Shown: one piece after another, positions 1-11,751 of the stretch
Position numbering within the stretch: the stretch's first letter is position 1
Layout of the letters: each line of letters begins with the position of its first letter
NCBI GenBank assembly: GCA_017979445.1
Contig: CM030717.1
Span: forward strand, 25,221,288-25,285,287
Length of the DNA stretch: 64,000 nt
Direction of reading: 5' to 3'
Source of the DNA: Akebia trifoliata
Lineage: Eukaryota; Streptophyta; Magnoliopsida; Ranunculales; Lardizabalaceae
The notes under the pieces: model-generated
The model's database searches: none
The model's input: only the letters and a program-made list of their open reading frames with translations
Told to the model about the DNA's origin: nothing
Position numbers and translations under genes: made by a program

Positions 1-739
1 TAGAAGAACAAAAGAAGAGAGGTTGATCTGAAATTAATTCAGAAACATTCCCTAAACAAAAGTACCTCCAAATCCCAACCTACTTCAATACAAAGTATTT
101 GTATCTGCTAAAATCCTACATAAATCTTGAATAATTTTTTATCGATATCACCGCACTGGCCAAGGTGACCAAGGAACCACAGTCCATGTGGGCCTAATGG
201 GTCTACAATTTGGTTCTTGTTTTTGTTTTGGAACCTGGATCATATTGGAATCTTGAAATTTTTTCTAATTTGCCTCGAAACTTTTTGATCATCTGAAAAT
301 ACCACGAGTCTTTCAATCATCTATATGAATAGTAGAAAGCTTGTGACAGTCATTTCCCCTTTCTTCCCGAATTGATCCTTAATCTTTTCTTGAAACACGC
401 AGCTTATAAAATTTTACAGGGAATGTGATTTCAACCATAATGATTTTTAATCATGAAAATATTTATTAAATTTAATAAGGGCTAAGATTTAAGCATGCAA
501 CGCATCTTGATAATTCTTTAACTAAATCCATCTATGTGTAAAAGTTTCCCGCCCATATGACTCCAACCCATCACCCATCACAGAATACACATTAAGTTTC
601 ACCCTGATGACTCGAGTGAACACTTTCAGTTTCTTTTATCAGAACTCACGAGTTCTAATTTCCTTATATTTTTCCTTCTTTTTTTATACCTTTCGAGAAC
701 TATAATCTCTCTTTGTTTCTATCAAAAATCAGTCATCCT
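1..739. other. AT-rich flank with no recognised gene
   Basis: I see no supported coding region, repeat or RNA gene here. The stretch lies upstream of the PMD pseudogene and would hold its promoter. No convincing TATA box could be assigned; a T-rich run with TTTATACC near 690 is the only candidate. Confidence 0.4.
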
Positions 740-1087
740 CTATAGCTCACTCTCACTTATTGACTCTATAACATACTGTAAAGAATCAGACTTTGATTTT
801 CAAATTTTGTTGAGGAATCGAAAGGAATATCACATATAAACAGGTGAGTCTCCCTCTCTCTATCTGTCATTGAACCTGAAGAAAAAAGTTGTATTTTAAA
901 CATACAATTCTTTTGAAATTGGTTTTTTGGTATTTTCTTTCTTGATTTGATGAATTAGATTTAGAGTCATCTATAAAACTACAAACTTTTGAGTAAATTG
1001 GACTTGTGAAAGTACACAATCTTGATATCAGTAAATGGCTCCAAGGTGAGGTGGTTCTGATCTTATTTATGCTCTTTTGTGCTCAGA
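740..1087 (+). other. Probable 5' UTR and leader intron of the PMD gene
   Basis: A strong donor, CAG|GTGAGT, lies at 841-849 and is followed by a CT-rich stretch. A good acceptor, TGTGCTCAG, ends at 1086, two bases before the ATG at 1088. This fits a non-coding first exon ending at 843 and a 243-bp leader intron. The transcription start is not visible. This is inferred from splice consensus only. Confidence 0.4.
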
Positions 1088-2989
1088 ATGGTTAGAACCA
1101 GAGAGAACACATATTCAAGCCCTGCTGCAGTAGGACCAAGTGTCGATGAACATAACGAAGAAACCATTCCCGGAGGTCTTGTCGATACTTCATTACTTAG
1201 AACTTTTAAGATGCACAAAATGTTTTTTATTTGGCAATCGCAAGTAAGTTCTACATTAGCTTTTCAATTATTTGATATAATTAGTTATTAGGCAAATTAT
1301 TTTTCTTATGTTCTTTATGTAATCATTTGTAGGAAAGCAATGCTTTTACAATATTTAATCATTCCAAGAAGTTGGATGATTGAGACTTTGAAATTAAGAC
1401 TCCTGCATTTAAAGAGAAAGTGCAAGCTTCAGATCTGTTAAACCTTGGTAGGTACAAATACCAATATCTAAATAAGACTTAGTTGACCATTTTCATTGAG
1501 AAATGGTAGCCTGAAACGAATATATTTCATCTCCCATTTGGTGAGATGACGATTACTTCAGATGACGTAAACCAGATATTGGGTATTCCAATTATTGGAA
1601 AGTCCATTTTTGTGAGGTTATTAGTTGGTGCAACAGCTAGACATTTAGCAGTCGAGACTTTGGATGTTCAACTCGAAGTGGTGGCGGTTGAAATGCAAAT
1701 TAATAAGGGCCACACTATTTATATGAATTGGCTAATTCAGAATTTTAAAGGGTATAGTTACACCGCAACCCCACAATAATTAGACAATGTTGTCAGAGGG
1801 TACTTGTTATATGTTTTGAGGTGTACCATTTTTGTTGATAAAATTGGGAAGAAGGCATTTACGAGATACCTTACATTGTTATAGGATGTTCAAAATGTGA
1901 AAGATTTCTCTTAGGGCATAGCTGTACTTGCCATTTTGTATAGACAACTAGGGTACGCATCAAGAAAAGATGTGACACAAATGGCCAAATATCTTACATT
2001 ATTGTAGGCATGGGTAAATTAGATCTTATTTTGTTGTTAATTTGACATATATGTAATAACAAGTCAATATTTTCATTTGCAGGCATAGATATATGAACAT
2101 TTCCCACAATTTCAAGTGGGTTTGAATGACAAATTTCATGTTGGTGACCCGCGTATCAAGCGGTGGAAGCTTACTTTTATAAATGTCGTTTCTACTGATG
2201 AACTCCAACATTTACCTCAGGCCATAGATGATATGGTTAAAGAAGACATAAGCATTGTATCCCATTTTCTATAATATAACGAGCTTGTAATTATATTTAA
2301 TCTAATTTATATGCTTCGCAGGTGATCTGGAACCCATATAGGGAGGATAGAGAACATTATCCAGTAAACCCAGTGACATTCTATGATAGTTGTCTGAGTG
2401 CAGACAACGTCATAGAACCTTACCATCCAGTAAGGTGTCTTCGACAGTTTGGATACGTCCAAACCATCCTTCCCTACTTAATACGACCTATCTACGAAGA
2501 AAGGGGCCTGAATGTACTCGCTTACCATGTTGAGTACAAGTTTATTGAGGATCATTGGCAAAAATGGTCCAAGCATGTTTTGTCTTCAAAAGTTTTAGGT
2601 GATAAAGCAACTATGCCATGGGATGCTGAATCGGCGTATCAACAATGGTTCACCAACATATCACATATGATCGTCTAGAACTCGGACATCGCATTGGACT
2701 GGTACGACAATGACAAAATTAATATAATAGAGCGTCGGTCCCCGAAGACATCGCTAAATTGATAATTTCATATATATAGATCAAATTTAATATATTTGAA
2801 TCAAACTTGTGCCTTATTATTTACTCATTTTTGCAATATTAATTAGTGCATATGTATGTAGGTTAGGTTGAGATGAGAGATATAGCGTTGAGTCTACTGA
2901 AGGAATCCATTTCCTTAAGGCCCAACCAAGAAGTAGAGACTTTGTTGATGCGCCAGAGGGAAGTATACAAAATTCTTCATCCACAGTAA
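1088..2989 (+). pseudogene. Plant mobile domain (PMD, MAIN/MAIL-like) protein, pseudogene
   Basis: Degenerate gene for a PMD protein (PF10536, the aminotransferase-like plant mobile domain of MAIN/MAIL1 and of PP7 long-form proteins). Likely exons are 1088-1243, 1333-2013, 2089-2256, 2322-about 2762 and about 2868-2989, with GT..AG borders. Family landmarks are FHLPFGEMTIT followed by DDVNQILGIPI (from about 1525), the YLLYVLRCTIFVDK and ILYRQLGYASR blocks (1801-1965), IYEHFPQF (2089), WNPYREDREHY (2328) and RCLRQFGYVQTI (about 2437). Exon 2 is open in one frame with no indel but has seven stops, at 1381, 1480, 1507, 1777, 1882, 1912 and 2005. Another stop lies at 2676. Several stops sit where relatives have Gln or Trp, as in LL*AWIYEHF. 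PMD proteins act in transposon silencing in Arabidopsis, and the domain is also carried by MULE and LTR elements. This copy cannot make a full protein. Family assignment is firm; exon ends are approximate. Confidence 0.85.
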
Positions 2990-3149
2990 AGGTCTCCATC
3001 TCCGTCGCTAGCCAATAACAAAGCTCAAAATGCAATGAAACAAAGAGCCAGAAAAGGCAAAGGGCCAACAGAAGCAAGTATGAAAAAATCAGAGGAGTTA
3101 GTTTGATTTGTTCTATTTTGCTTAATTTCTATTTTTATATGAATACAAT

Positions 3150-4130
3150 ATCAGAAGGAATGATTCTTCTAACATTATATAAAACACAATCTGATCTCAT
3201 GTCAAAATGATACTTTTGGGGACATAAAATTTAATACTTGTATTTCAAATAAATCCTTTATGAGAAATGTTGATCATTTTATTGTAATAAGGTGCATATG
3301 TGAATCCTACTGATAAAAATAATTTGTATTTTTTTTATGTGTACCGAATGTGAAAATAAATTAAGATTTTCAATTATGATAACATACATTGGTATTAAAT
3401 TAAACCTTTTAATACTTACCGGTGATGTGCAAGAGGAAGATAGTGAGCGTGATATAAATATCATTCAAAGAAGAGTTGAAGGTGAGTCGATCTGATTGTT
3501 TAATATTCACATTCTTGTTTTAAAGTATTTTATAAATGTAAAACTTTTCTTATGCGCTCTTTGTGATATGGAAAGTGAAAAGAAAAATCCAAAAAACTCC
3601 CGCATCACGATGACCTAAGAGTACCTCAACGGATGACATGCTATTACAAAAGAAAAGAGCATAAAGAGATAATGTGTCATTTCAAACTCATGCTGCAGCG
3701 CTGGGTAGAGTGAAAAGGAATTGACAAAATGACAGTAAGCAAGTAATTGAGTTGTCATTCGGTAAACAAATATAAAATCTAATTTAATATGCCATATTGA
3801 TTTATGAAAGGTGGAATCATTCAAATACTCGTAGATTCATACATTAAAGCAATATAACCAACGTCTTCTAATTATAATATTCTTGTCATATTGTGTGTAG
3901 ATTCAAATATTTGAGATACATATAACTGGCAGAGTTATCAGAAGATACTAAGATATTGTTTTGACATTACACCGTGAGTTTATTATTTTTATAAAATCAA
4001 TGTTGGAAGATACTTCTAACAATTGAAATTTTTCATGAGAGATTGCATTTGTTGACAGACCTATTTGTTCCAATTTTATATAAAAAAACACTACTTCTGG
4101 ATGACTGTTAGGATAAGAGATGACATTTTG
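3150..4130. repeat. Dispersed non-coding repeat, copy 1 (related to 23885-24480)
   Basis: Several blocks recur in the same orientation near 23.9-24.5 kb: TATGAGAAATG followed by GATCAT (about 3258), ACCGAA followed by AAATAAATTAAGATTTTC (about 3343), and AACGTCTTCTAATTATAA (about 3860). Copy 1 also has one palindromic unit at 3153-3183 of the type found in the arrays downstream. The small ORFs here are not conserved between the copies, so I treat it as non-coding repeat DNA of unknown class. Confidence 0.5.
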
Positions 4131-4134
4131 ATCT

Positions 4135-4315
4135 AATGTCAAAAGAAGCCTTTTGACATTAAATAAAATACTTCTGATCTAATATCAAAAAACTCCTTCT
4201 AACATTTTATACTTTTGATCTAATGTTAGAAGGAGCCTTCTAACATTTTATAAAAAAAACTTTATGTTCTAATATCATAAAGAGTCTTCTGACATTATTT
4301 CAGTGTTCGATAAAT
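4135..4315. repeat. Palindromic minisatellite, block 1
   Basis: About three units of roughly 60 bp. Each contains an inverted repeat of the form AATGTCAGAAGG / CCTTCTAACATT, separated by AT-rich linkers with CTGATCTA. The block resumes at 5757 after the GATGG minisatellite, so the two blocks may once have been one array. Confidence 0.75.
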
Positions 4316-4454
4316 CTATTCAAATTTCTAACGTAACGCGAGCATTTTCCTAAAGCTTATCATAAAAAATATGTATATTTTATTATAAAAATCTTATTTA
4401 ATTAAATTTGGCCCCAATTAAAGATAAATTATCATAAATCTATCAAAAAAAACT

Positions 4455-5750
4455 TGTGTAGATAGCTGTGTGAATGGTTGTGTGGATGGATGATATGATG
4501 GTAGCTAGGATGGTAGTGAGGATGACCTAGAGGATGGCTATATGGATGGCCAATCAAATGGCTGTATGGATGGCCAATCAAATGACTGTGTAGATGGCTA
4601 ATAGGATGGTTGTGAAGATAACCTAGAGGATGACTGTGTAGATAGTTGTGTGGATTGCCACTAGAATGACTGTATGGATGGTTGTGGATGGATGATAGAA
4701 TGGCGGCTAAGATGGCTATGAGGATGCCCTAGAGGATGGCTGTGTAGATAGTTGTGTGGATGGACGATAGGATGGCTATGTAGATGGCTAATATGATGGT
4801 AACTAGGATAGATGTGAGGATGACCTAGAGGATGGCTTTGTAGATAGCTATGTGGATAACCAATAGAATGCTTGTATGGATGGTTGTGTGGATGGATGAT
4901 AGGATGGTGGCTAGGATGGCTGTGAAGATGGCTGTGAAGATGGCTCAGAGGATGGATGTGTAGATAGTTGTGTGGATGGCCAATAGAATGGCTGTGTAGA
5001 TGGCTAATAGGATAGTGGCTAGGATGACCTAAAGAATGGTTGTGTGAATGGATGATAGCATGGTGGCTAGAATGGCTGTGAGGATGCCTTAGAGGATAGC
5101 TGTGTAGATGGCAGAGAGTATGGTTGTGAGGATAACTGATAAGATGGTTGTGTGGATGGCCGATAGAATGGTTGTGAGGATGACAGAGAGTGTGGCTGTG
5201 AGGATGGTTGTGAGGATGACAGAGAGTGTGGCTGTGAGGATGGTTGATAGGATGGCTGTGTGGATGACCGATAAGATGGCTAATAGGATGGCAGAGAGTG
5301 TAGTTGTGAGGATGGCTAATAGAATGGCTGTGTGGATGGTCGATATGATGGCTGATAGGATGGTTGTGAGGATAGCAGAGAGTGTGGCTAATAGGATGGC
5401 CTACAGGATGGCTATGTGGATGGTGGTTAGGATGGTTGTAAGGATAGCCTGCAGGATGGCATTGATGATGGCTAATAGGATGGCTGTGAGGAGGATGATT
5501 GTGTGGATGGTGGCTAGAATGACTTTCTAGATAATTGATGATATGATGGCTTAGAGGATAGTTATGTGGATGAAGCTCTAAAATGGCTGTGAGGATGGCA
5601 AAGATGATGGCGGGTAAGATGGCCTACAGAATGACTAATAAAATGACTGTGAAGCTGACTTTGTAGATGATGGATGATAGGATAACCTAGAGGATGCATG
5701 TGTGGATGGCCAACAGGATGGCTATGTGGATGGCCAATAGAATGTTTGTG
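4455..5750. repeat. GATGG-type minisatellite, about 1.3 kb
   Basis: A long degenerate array built from short purine-rich units such as GGATGGCTGTGTGGATGG and GGATGGCCAATAG, with a base unit of about 12-16 bp. It has G on one strand and C on the other throughout. A 140-codon open frame at 5108-5530 is a pure by-product: it reads as repeated MxxRMxxxM with no family match. The array lies between two blocks of the palindromic minisatellite. Confidence 0.85.
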
Positions 5751-5756
5751 TTAAAA

Positions 5757-6275
5757 TACTTTCGGATATAATGTCAAAAAGCTCTTTCTGACATTGACTA
5801 AAATACTTTTGATCTAATGTCAGAAGGAGCCTTTTAACATTGAATAAAATACTCCTGATCTAATGTAAAAAGGTTCCTTCTGACATTGACTAATATACTT
5901 CTGATCTAATATTACAAAGAGCCTTTTGACATTGAATAAAATACTTTCTGATATAATGTCAAAAGACTCTTATTGATATTTACTAATATACTTATAATTT
6001 AATATCAAAAGGAGCCTTTTGACATTGAATAAAATACTTTCTGATATAATGTCAAAAAGTTCTTTCTAATATTAACTAAAATACTTCTGATCTAATGTCA
6101 GAAAGAACCTTTTGACATTGAATAAAATACTTATAATCTAATGTCAAAAGACTCCTTCTGATATTGACTAATATACTTCTAATTTAATGTCAGAAGGAGC
6201 CTTTTGATATTGGATAAAATATTTCTTATCTAATGTCAAAAGGCTCTTTCTGACATTGACTAAAATACATGACTT
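5757..6275. repeat. Palindromic minisatellite, block 2 (about nine units)
   Basis: Tandem units of about 58-63 bp, each with a near-perfect 24-26-bp palindrome, AATGTCAnAAGG/CCTTnTGACATT, plus a linker like AATAAAATACTTCTGATCT. Because the core is palindromic the array reads alike on both strands, and each unit could form a hairpin. The same unit recurs at 3153, 4135-4315, 23765-23880, about 26795 and 26955-27105. It is not coding. Confidence 0.85.
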
Positions 6276-7057
6276 GATAAGTATATGAAATAGTGTAAAA
6301 TCTCAATTGTTAGAACTCACTCATCTTATTAATTTTATTTATTTTTATAAGTAAACTAACTCATCTTTTTTGACTATTTGATGCAGATTTGTACTATGTA
6401 GATGCTCAACTTCACTTTTCATGTTTAATTGTTGTTTCTACTTTTACGTCGGATCAAACATGAGTGGATTCATGCACCTATAGTTGTTTATTTGATACAA
6501 TCTGCTTATACTACATTACATTTTTATATTCGGGACCATCGGAGAGAGGTCTTTAGTGTTCTTGATATTATTTATTAATTGGTGAAAGTGACATGGGTGG
6601 ATAATATGATGATTGGTTACCCAATGGTGGATAATATAATGATGACTGGCTTTAATGAATTGTAGGGTGGATAGACAAATGTATTGCTTTTAATGAAGAA
6701 AATAATATGTAATTTTATTCCCTATATGTTTTCTATTTATCAAACTATAAATGACTATATTTTTTGGTATATTTTAGAATGTGCAACATTCTTTACGTGT
6801 ATTTTTGGGGATTAATTTACAAGCATTGACATTTATTTAGGAGGTTCAAAATTTTGTCATTGTGTGTGACTTGGTCAATATGATTATTATCAAATCCTAC
6901 AAATTGGGTCTTGGAAGTTTTAAAGTTCTAGTAGCAATAATGCACCAATTTTTTTTATGATATGAAGTTGGTTTAAGAAAGTAATTTCATGTGGCACATT
7001 GACTTACACGATTTTGAATTTTTGACTTGTACAAGGATTCTAACCTGGTTTTAAGAA
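6276..7057. other. AT-rich stretch, no supported gene
   Basis: A possible splice acceptor, TTTGATGCAG, ends near 6386. A partly open frame follows at about 6462-6575 (TLHFYIRDHRREVF). I cannot assign it to a family. Otherwise nothing is recognised. Confidence 0.3.
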
Positions 7058-7066
7058 TTATATTTT

Positions 7067-7431
7067 GGGAGCGGTTCAGCAACCCTAAAGTTTGCCAAAC
7101 ATTGTGCCAAACATTTTTCAAAACCTAAGTTAGAAGCTCTGGAATGAGCTGATTTTTTGGGAGGATAATCTCTACGGTGAGGAGATCATCCTCTCCAAAA
7201 ATCAGCTCATTTTGAAATTTCTAACCGTAGTTTACAAATTGAAGAATTATGGACCATCCAATTTTTGTAAATCACTTTTGATGGGGTTAGAAGTTTTTGA
7301 ATAGGCTGATTTATGGTGAGGATGATCTCCTCATCATAGAGATCATCCTCACAAAAAATCAGCTCATTCAAAAACTTCTAACCCATGTTTTGAAATATGT
7401 TTGGCAAACTTTAGGGCTCATGAACCGCTAT
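7067..7431. mobile_element. Fold-back MITE, Mutator-type (365 bp)
   Basis: The ends are inverted repeats: AGCGGTTCAGCAACCC on the left and GGGCTCATGAACCGCT on the right, continuing inward through CTAAAGTTTGCCAAACAT. It is flanked by an exact 9-bp duplication TTATATTTT (7058-7066 and 7432-7440), the TSD length typical of Mutator elements. Each half also holds its own hairpin built on TGAGCTGATTTTT with GAGGATnATCTC, so the whole folds as a long hairpin or a double one. The outermost three bases of the two ends do not pair. There is no coding capacity. Confidence 0.8.
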
Positions 7432-7440
7432 TTATATTTT

Positions 7441-8294
7441 TAAGGATTCTAAATTAATATAATATACTAATAGTAATAATGTATCATTAGTTTTATGGTA
7501 AGCATCATCTTTAAGTGTCTTCTCTTGAAAGTAATCCAAAAAAAATAAAAATGAAGGAATTCATGTCTCTTTTTTAAATTTGATAATAAAAGTTTGAAGT
7601 GGACATATTTTTCCGAAAATATTAAAAGGCCTTCCAAAGATTTTTTTGTAATTTTTTTCTCAATATTTTTAAACTACTACAAAGCATAGAATGAGAGCTA
7701 TGAGATTGAATAAATAAAGTTATTAAATATTTAAATATAGACCAACTTTTCCTACTAACGAGTTGGACCCAGATTGTCCCACAAGTTCTTGAAAATTCTC
7801 AAATAGCCTATAGGCACCCTTACATAACTTGAGAAATTGTCAAACCCAATACCTTTCTTATTGTTAGGTCTTCTTTTAGAGTTTAATAGATTCAAAGGTT
7901 TTTTCACTTGTAGAGTTGTCAAAAACTGATACCACCTTTGACCTCGTATTTGGTGGGGAACACATTTTTTTATATAATAAGAGAGCATGTCATACTCTTA
8001 CCATTGAAAATCAACAGTTCTCCCATCGGATAGACATTGAACTAAATGAGGATGACTAGTCTACCCCTCTTTACTATCCAATATATAATAATATACATGT
8101 GCAAATTTTCAACAATAAAATGCATAGAAAATACGAGAAAAATTTAAAAGCTAATGATAGAGAACAACATAATAATATTGATCAGTCTAACCAGTCCTTT
8201 AAATGGACTTAACTAGGGATTATTTTCATCATCTACTACAAACCTTAAAACAAGTATGTGTAGATTAATATACATATAAAAAATTGTTATAATA
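7441..8294. other. AT-rich stretch with one unassigned small ORF
   Basis: A 77-codon frame on the minus strand at 7755-7988 has protein-like composition (GQRWYQFLTTLQ, NKKGIGFDNFSSYVRVPIGY), but I do not recognise a family and no start context stands out. It may be a gene or transposon fragment. The rest looks like ordinary AT-rich DNA up to the TSD of element G. Confidence 0.25.
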
Positions 8295-8299
8295 ACTAT

Positions 8300-8862
8300 T
8301 GTAAAGGCTAAATCTCGAATGGCGTCGGTTTCTCGAGATTTACCCTTAACAATCGATCTTCATGGTTCTTGATGTATTAAATAATGATAAAAAAATCACA
8401 TAAAAAATGATCAAAGATAAAGGAAAGAGAGAGAAAAGACAAGAAGTAAGATTTGTTTATGGGGTTCGTCCCAAAATCGGACTACGTCCCTGAGCTACGA
8501 AGAGCCCTTCCACTATTCTTCAAGCTATTATAAGATTTACAAGCCCTTAACCTCTTCTCCACTTTCTTTCTCCTCCGAGCCCCCCTTTTCCTCTACTATT
8601 ACTCCTTATATAGATAAAAAAACAAACCCTAAAAGAAAAGTTAAATCAAATCAGGATCTTCTCTAAAATCTATCCTTATCTAGAAATAGATATTCTCTAA
8701 TCAATGAGGAGACTTTCTGTTTCTAGGTAAGATTATAATCTTAACCAAACATCTACTCAAGGATATATCAATGCCTCGAGATATGCATTAATTATCATGT
8801 GATTGGTCATTGATATTCTTCTTATTTATGCCATGTGTCCAATACCGATTTTATCCTTTACA
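8300..8862 (-). repeat. Element G 3' LTR (left)
   Basis: This LTR is 563 bp and starts TGTAAAGGCTAAATCTCGAA in + orientation. Its mate at 22695 shares long blocks such as ACTACGTCCCTGAGCT against ACTACGTCCCTAGGCT and AAATAGATATTCTCTAATCA. The minus-strand purine tract adjoins its right edge. Confidence 0.85.
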
Positions 8863-8880
8863 GTTAGCCCTCTTCTTGCC
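8863..8880 (-). other. Element G polypurine tract
   Basis: On the minus strand the bases next to the left LTR read GGCAAGAAGAGGGCTAAC, a purine-rich tract suitable for plus-strand priming. Confidence 0.5.
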
Positions 8881-9119
8881 AGTGGAGATTGGTGAGGCCA
8901 AGATCCACTTACGAGAATATTATATTACTCTTGTATCTTCACTTTATTTTATGAAAATATTGTTCCCTGCTCTTTCTCTAAGGAAATGATGGTCCCTTGA
9001 AACCTTGTGGTTACTCAGGATGTCTTGGTTATTCATTCCTCATCATTTCACTATAGAGCTGACACTAAGGACGTTAGCCACACAAGGCTACTCATTCACA
9101 CAAGATATCTCTGACTACC

Positions 9120-9475
9120 CTGCTTTACTCTACTTACACAGTCTTGCTCTACTTACACAGTCTTGTTCTGTTCTACCTACATAGTCTTGCTTTGCTCTAC
9201 CTATACAATCCTACTCAGCTCTACTTGCATAGTCCTACTCTACTTTGCTCTACTTGCAAAGCCTATTCTACTTTACCTGTACAGTCCTGTTCTATTTGCA
9301 CAGTCCTGTTATGCTCTACCTGCAAAATCTGTTGTGCTCTACCTGAAAGTCTGTTGTGTTTTACCTGTACAGTTCTGCTCTGCTTGCACAGTCCTGCTCT
9401 ACTCTACCTACACAGTCTACACTACTCTACCAACACAGTCCTGCTCTACTTTGCTTATCAGTTAGAGTAGAGTCG
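9120..9475. repeat. Element G internal tandem repeat 1 (CTCTACCTGCACAGTCCTG type)
   Basis: About 14 degenerate units of roughly 20-30 bp built on CTCTACCTGCACAGTCCTG. Two overlapping open frames of 100-108 codons read Leu/Tyr/Cys-rich repeats in different frames, so the openness comes from the repeat rather than from a gene. Confidence 0.7.
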
Positions 9476-9780
9476 TGAAGACTTTGTAATCCCAATAGAA
9501 CCAAGTGGTCGCGCCCAACTCTATGATTTACCCATTATGTCAGAGTAAAGTCGTAAAGATATTGCAACCATAATGGAACCCGCAGTCACGCCCAATTCAT
9601 GACTTTGCAATCCTAAAGGAGCCAAGTAGTCATGCCCAACTCTGTACTTTGCCCATCATGTCAGAATAGACCCACGAAGACTTTGCAACCCAAAAGGAGC
9701 CAAGCGGTCGCGCCTAACTCTGTGCTTTGCCTATTAGGTTAGAGTAGAGTTGTGAAGACTTTGCAACTTGCCACTTATTT
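9476..9780. repeat. Element G internal tandem repeat 2
   Basis: Three to four longer, diverged units share GTCGTGAAGACTTTGCAA, GGAGCCAAGCGGTCGCGCC and CAACTCTGTACTTTGCCCAT. No coding frame is evident. From about 9780 to 9998 nothing is recognised. Confidence 0.6.
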
Positions 9781-9998
9781 TATACCTTCATGTTGTGCAC
9801 ACACCAATCATCATACCTTTCATAGTTATGCTAGTATACCTTGGTAATATCAATAGCACTACCATTACCTTTTTACCTTATGTATTTACTTTTTTCTCTT
9901 GATGTTGACGCAACACCATATTTAGAGTTTTGTAATCTGCACATTTTTTCTCTCGTGCATCTTCCAATAGTTGTTACTCTAGAACAACTATAGCTTAT

Positions 9999-11737
9999 TG
10001 AAAGCGCCCTCGACCCACAGGGTGCGCGGATCCGCTTTTGACCCTTGAGGTTTGGGAGTCGCCACCTAGTTATTGTGGTCTAGGAACCAAACTGACTCTA
10101 AATGGATAAAAAGAACTAATCTACCACAGAAAATCTGAATCTGGGGATCATGTTACAGGGTTGGAAGGTGTTAGGCACCAACCCCGCCCGGCCAATGCCG
10201 GTCTCTACTTATTCCAAATATAACTACATCGCTAATGACAAAACCTAGATTAAAAAATAATGAAAAATCTTACCTTCGATCTGTAAAAGTACTATTCCCT
10301 CAGATCTGGTGAAAATAGCTCCTTGTACCGTACTCCTTGCTTCGTTCTGTCTCTGGATCTGATTTCTGATCTCCAAGGCAAGGTATCTCCTTCTTGAATC
10401 TGGATGCTTTGAATTTGTTGTGGATTTTTGGGGTGTTTTTTAAAAGGTTTCTAGGTATTTTTTAAGCTAAAATCGGAGTAGGGGTGTTAGGGAAAGAGTT
10501 GGGGCTCCAAAATTAGGGTTTTGGGGAGGTTGTGGAGGCTTCTTCACCTACTTTTTCTAGGGCTTTTTCTTTGATACGAAAATAGGGTATGGAGGCTCCT
10601 ATTTATAAAGTTTCTAGAAGCATTAGGGTTTGATTAGGATTTCTTTTAGAGTTTTAATTAGGGTTTTGACTTTGGTCTCATGAGATGGACTTAGTCTTTA
10701 GGGCTTTGACTTAGGGTTTTGACTTTAGTCTTATGAGATTGACTTGATTAGTTTAGATTAGGGTTTTGACTTTAGTCTTATGAGATTGACTTGATTAATT
10801 TAGATTAGGATTTTGATTTAGGGTTTTGACTTTAGTCTTATGAAATTGACTTTAATACTTGACTTTAGTCTTACTTAATTGACTTTAATTTTGACTATAG
10901 TCTTATTTAATTGACTTTAATATCTTGACTTTAGTCTTGCTTGATTGACTTTAAATTTTTGGAGCACCCCCCTTCTATTATATATTTAATTCTTTGGACC
11001 CCCAAATGGAGGGGTCCTTAAAGAAATATCTCACGAACCCTCAACAATTTTTCATGAGAACCTGATTGATCGATTTTTTTAGTTCAAAATTTTAAATTAA
11101 TTTCATTAATGTTTCACTTTAATTATTTAATTTTTTATTTATTAATTTCAAAAATTTTAATTATGAAAATTTTGAAATTATCGTTTTGCCCTCGGAGAGG
11201 ACTTTTCACGTTTTAAGTCGGTTTTTAATGTTCTAGGATGTTTTAGAATCGATTTTTCATAAGGAATTCAATGGAACTATTGGTTTGTGTCATTTGTGAA
11301 GTTTTTTGTGTGAAATGGACGTGAACTTTATGAGGGGCATTTTCGTAATTTTGTCGAATTCTGTTAAAATTGATGAAATGATTTATTTGATTTTGATTTG
11401 TTATTTTATGTGTTTGAGAGAGTTTTCCTAAGCTTAACGTAAGTTCTAGAGTTTTTTTGAGGTTAGGGGTATTTTGGTAATTTGGTCAATTTTTAGTGAT
11501 TTTTATCGTGAAGTTTTTTTTTGATCTGCAAGATGATGATTTCTATGTTTCTGGAGTCGTATTTTCCTAGCGTAGCGTGGTTTCTAAGGTTTTTTCAATT
11601 CGAGATACCTCATCTGGATTTCTGAAACACATCTGGTAACAAAATAAAGCAATGGAATACACATCCATCATTGGGAATCATTACGATCGGGTTGACGAGT
11701 TGATTAATCAGACGGATGCAAAAATGGGGTGTCTACA
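9999..11737 (-). repeat. Element F 3' LTR (left)
   Basis: This LTR is 1739 bp. In + orientation it opens TGAAAGCGCCCTCGACCC and closes GGGGTGTCTACA. It matches 20770-22519 nearly base for base. It has a minus-strand TATA box near 10592-10600 and a run of telobox-like repeats at 10610-10960. Confidence 0.92.
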
Positions 11738-11751
11738 GATGCCCCTCTTTG
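11738..11751 (-). other. Element F polypurine tract
   Basis: The minus-strand bases AAAGAGGGGCATC abut the start of the 3' LTR, as expected for the plus-strand primer. Confidence 0.75.

Noticed and set aside
5108..5530. 140-residue Met/Arg/Val repeat protein
   Set aside because: It is a direct read-through of the GATGG minisatellite. It has no family, and the array is open only because the unit lacks stops in that frame.
5757..6275. CRISPR-like look: palindromic repeats with spacers of about 35 bp
   Set aside because: The spacers are near-identical to each other, the repeats are degenerate, and the window is plant nuclear DNA with introns. It is a minisatellite.
9144..9470. Two Cys/Leu/Tyr-rich ORFs of about 100 codons
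   Set aside because: They overlap in different frames over the same short tandem repeat and have no domain.
10610..10960. Interstitial telomere tract
   Set aside because: TTAGGGTTT motifs are spaced by unrelated LTR sequence and occur equally in both LTRs. They are part of the LTR, not a telomere remnant.
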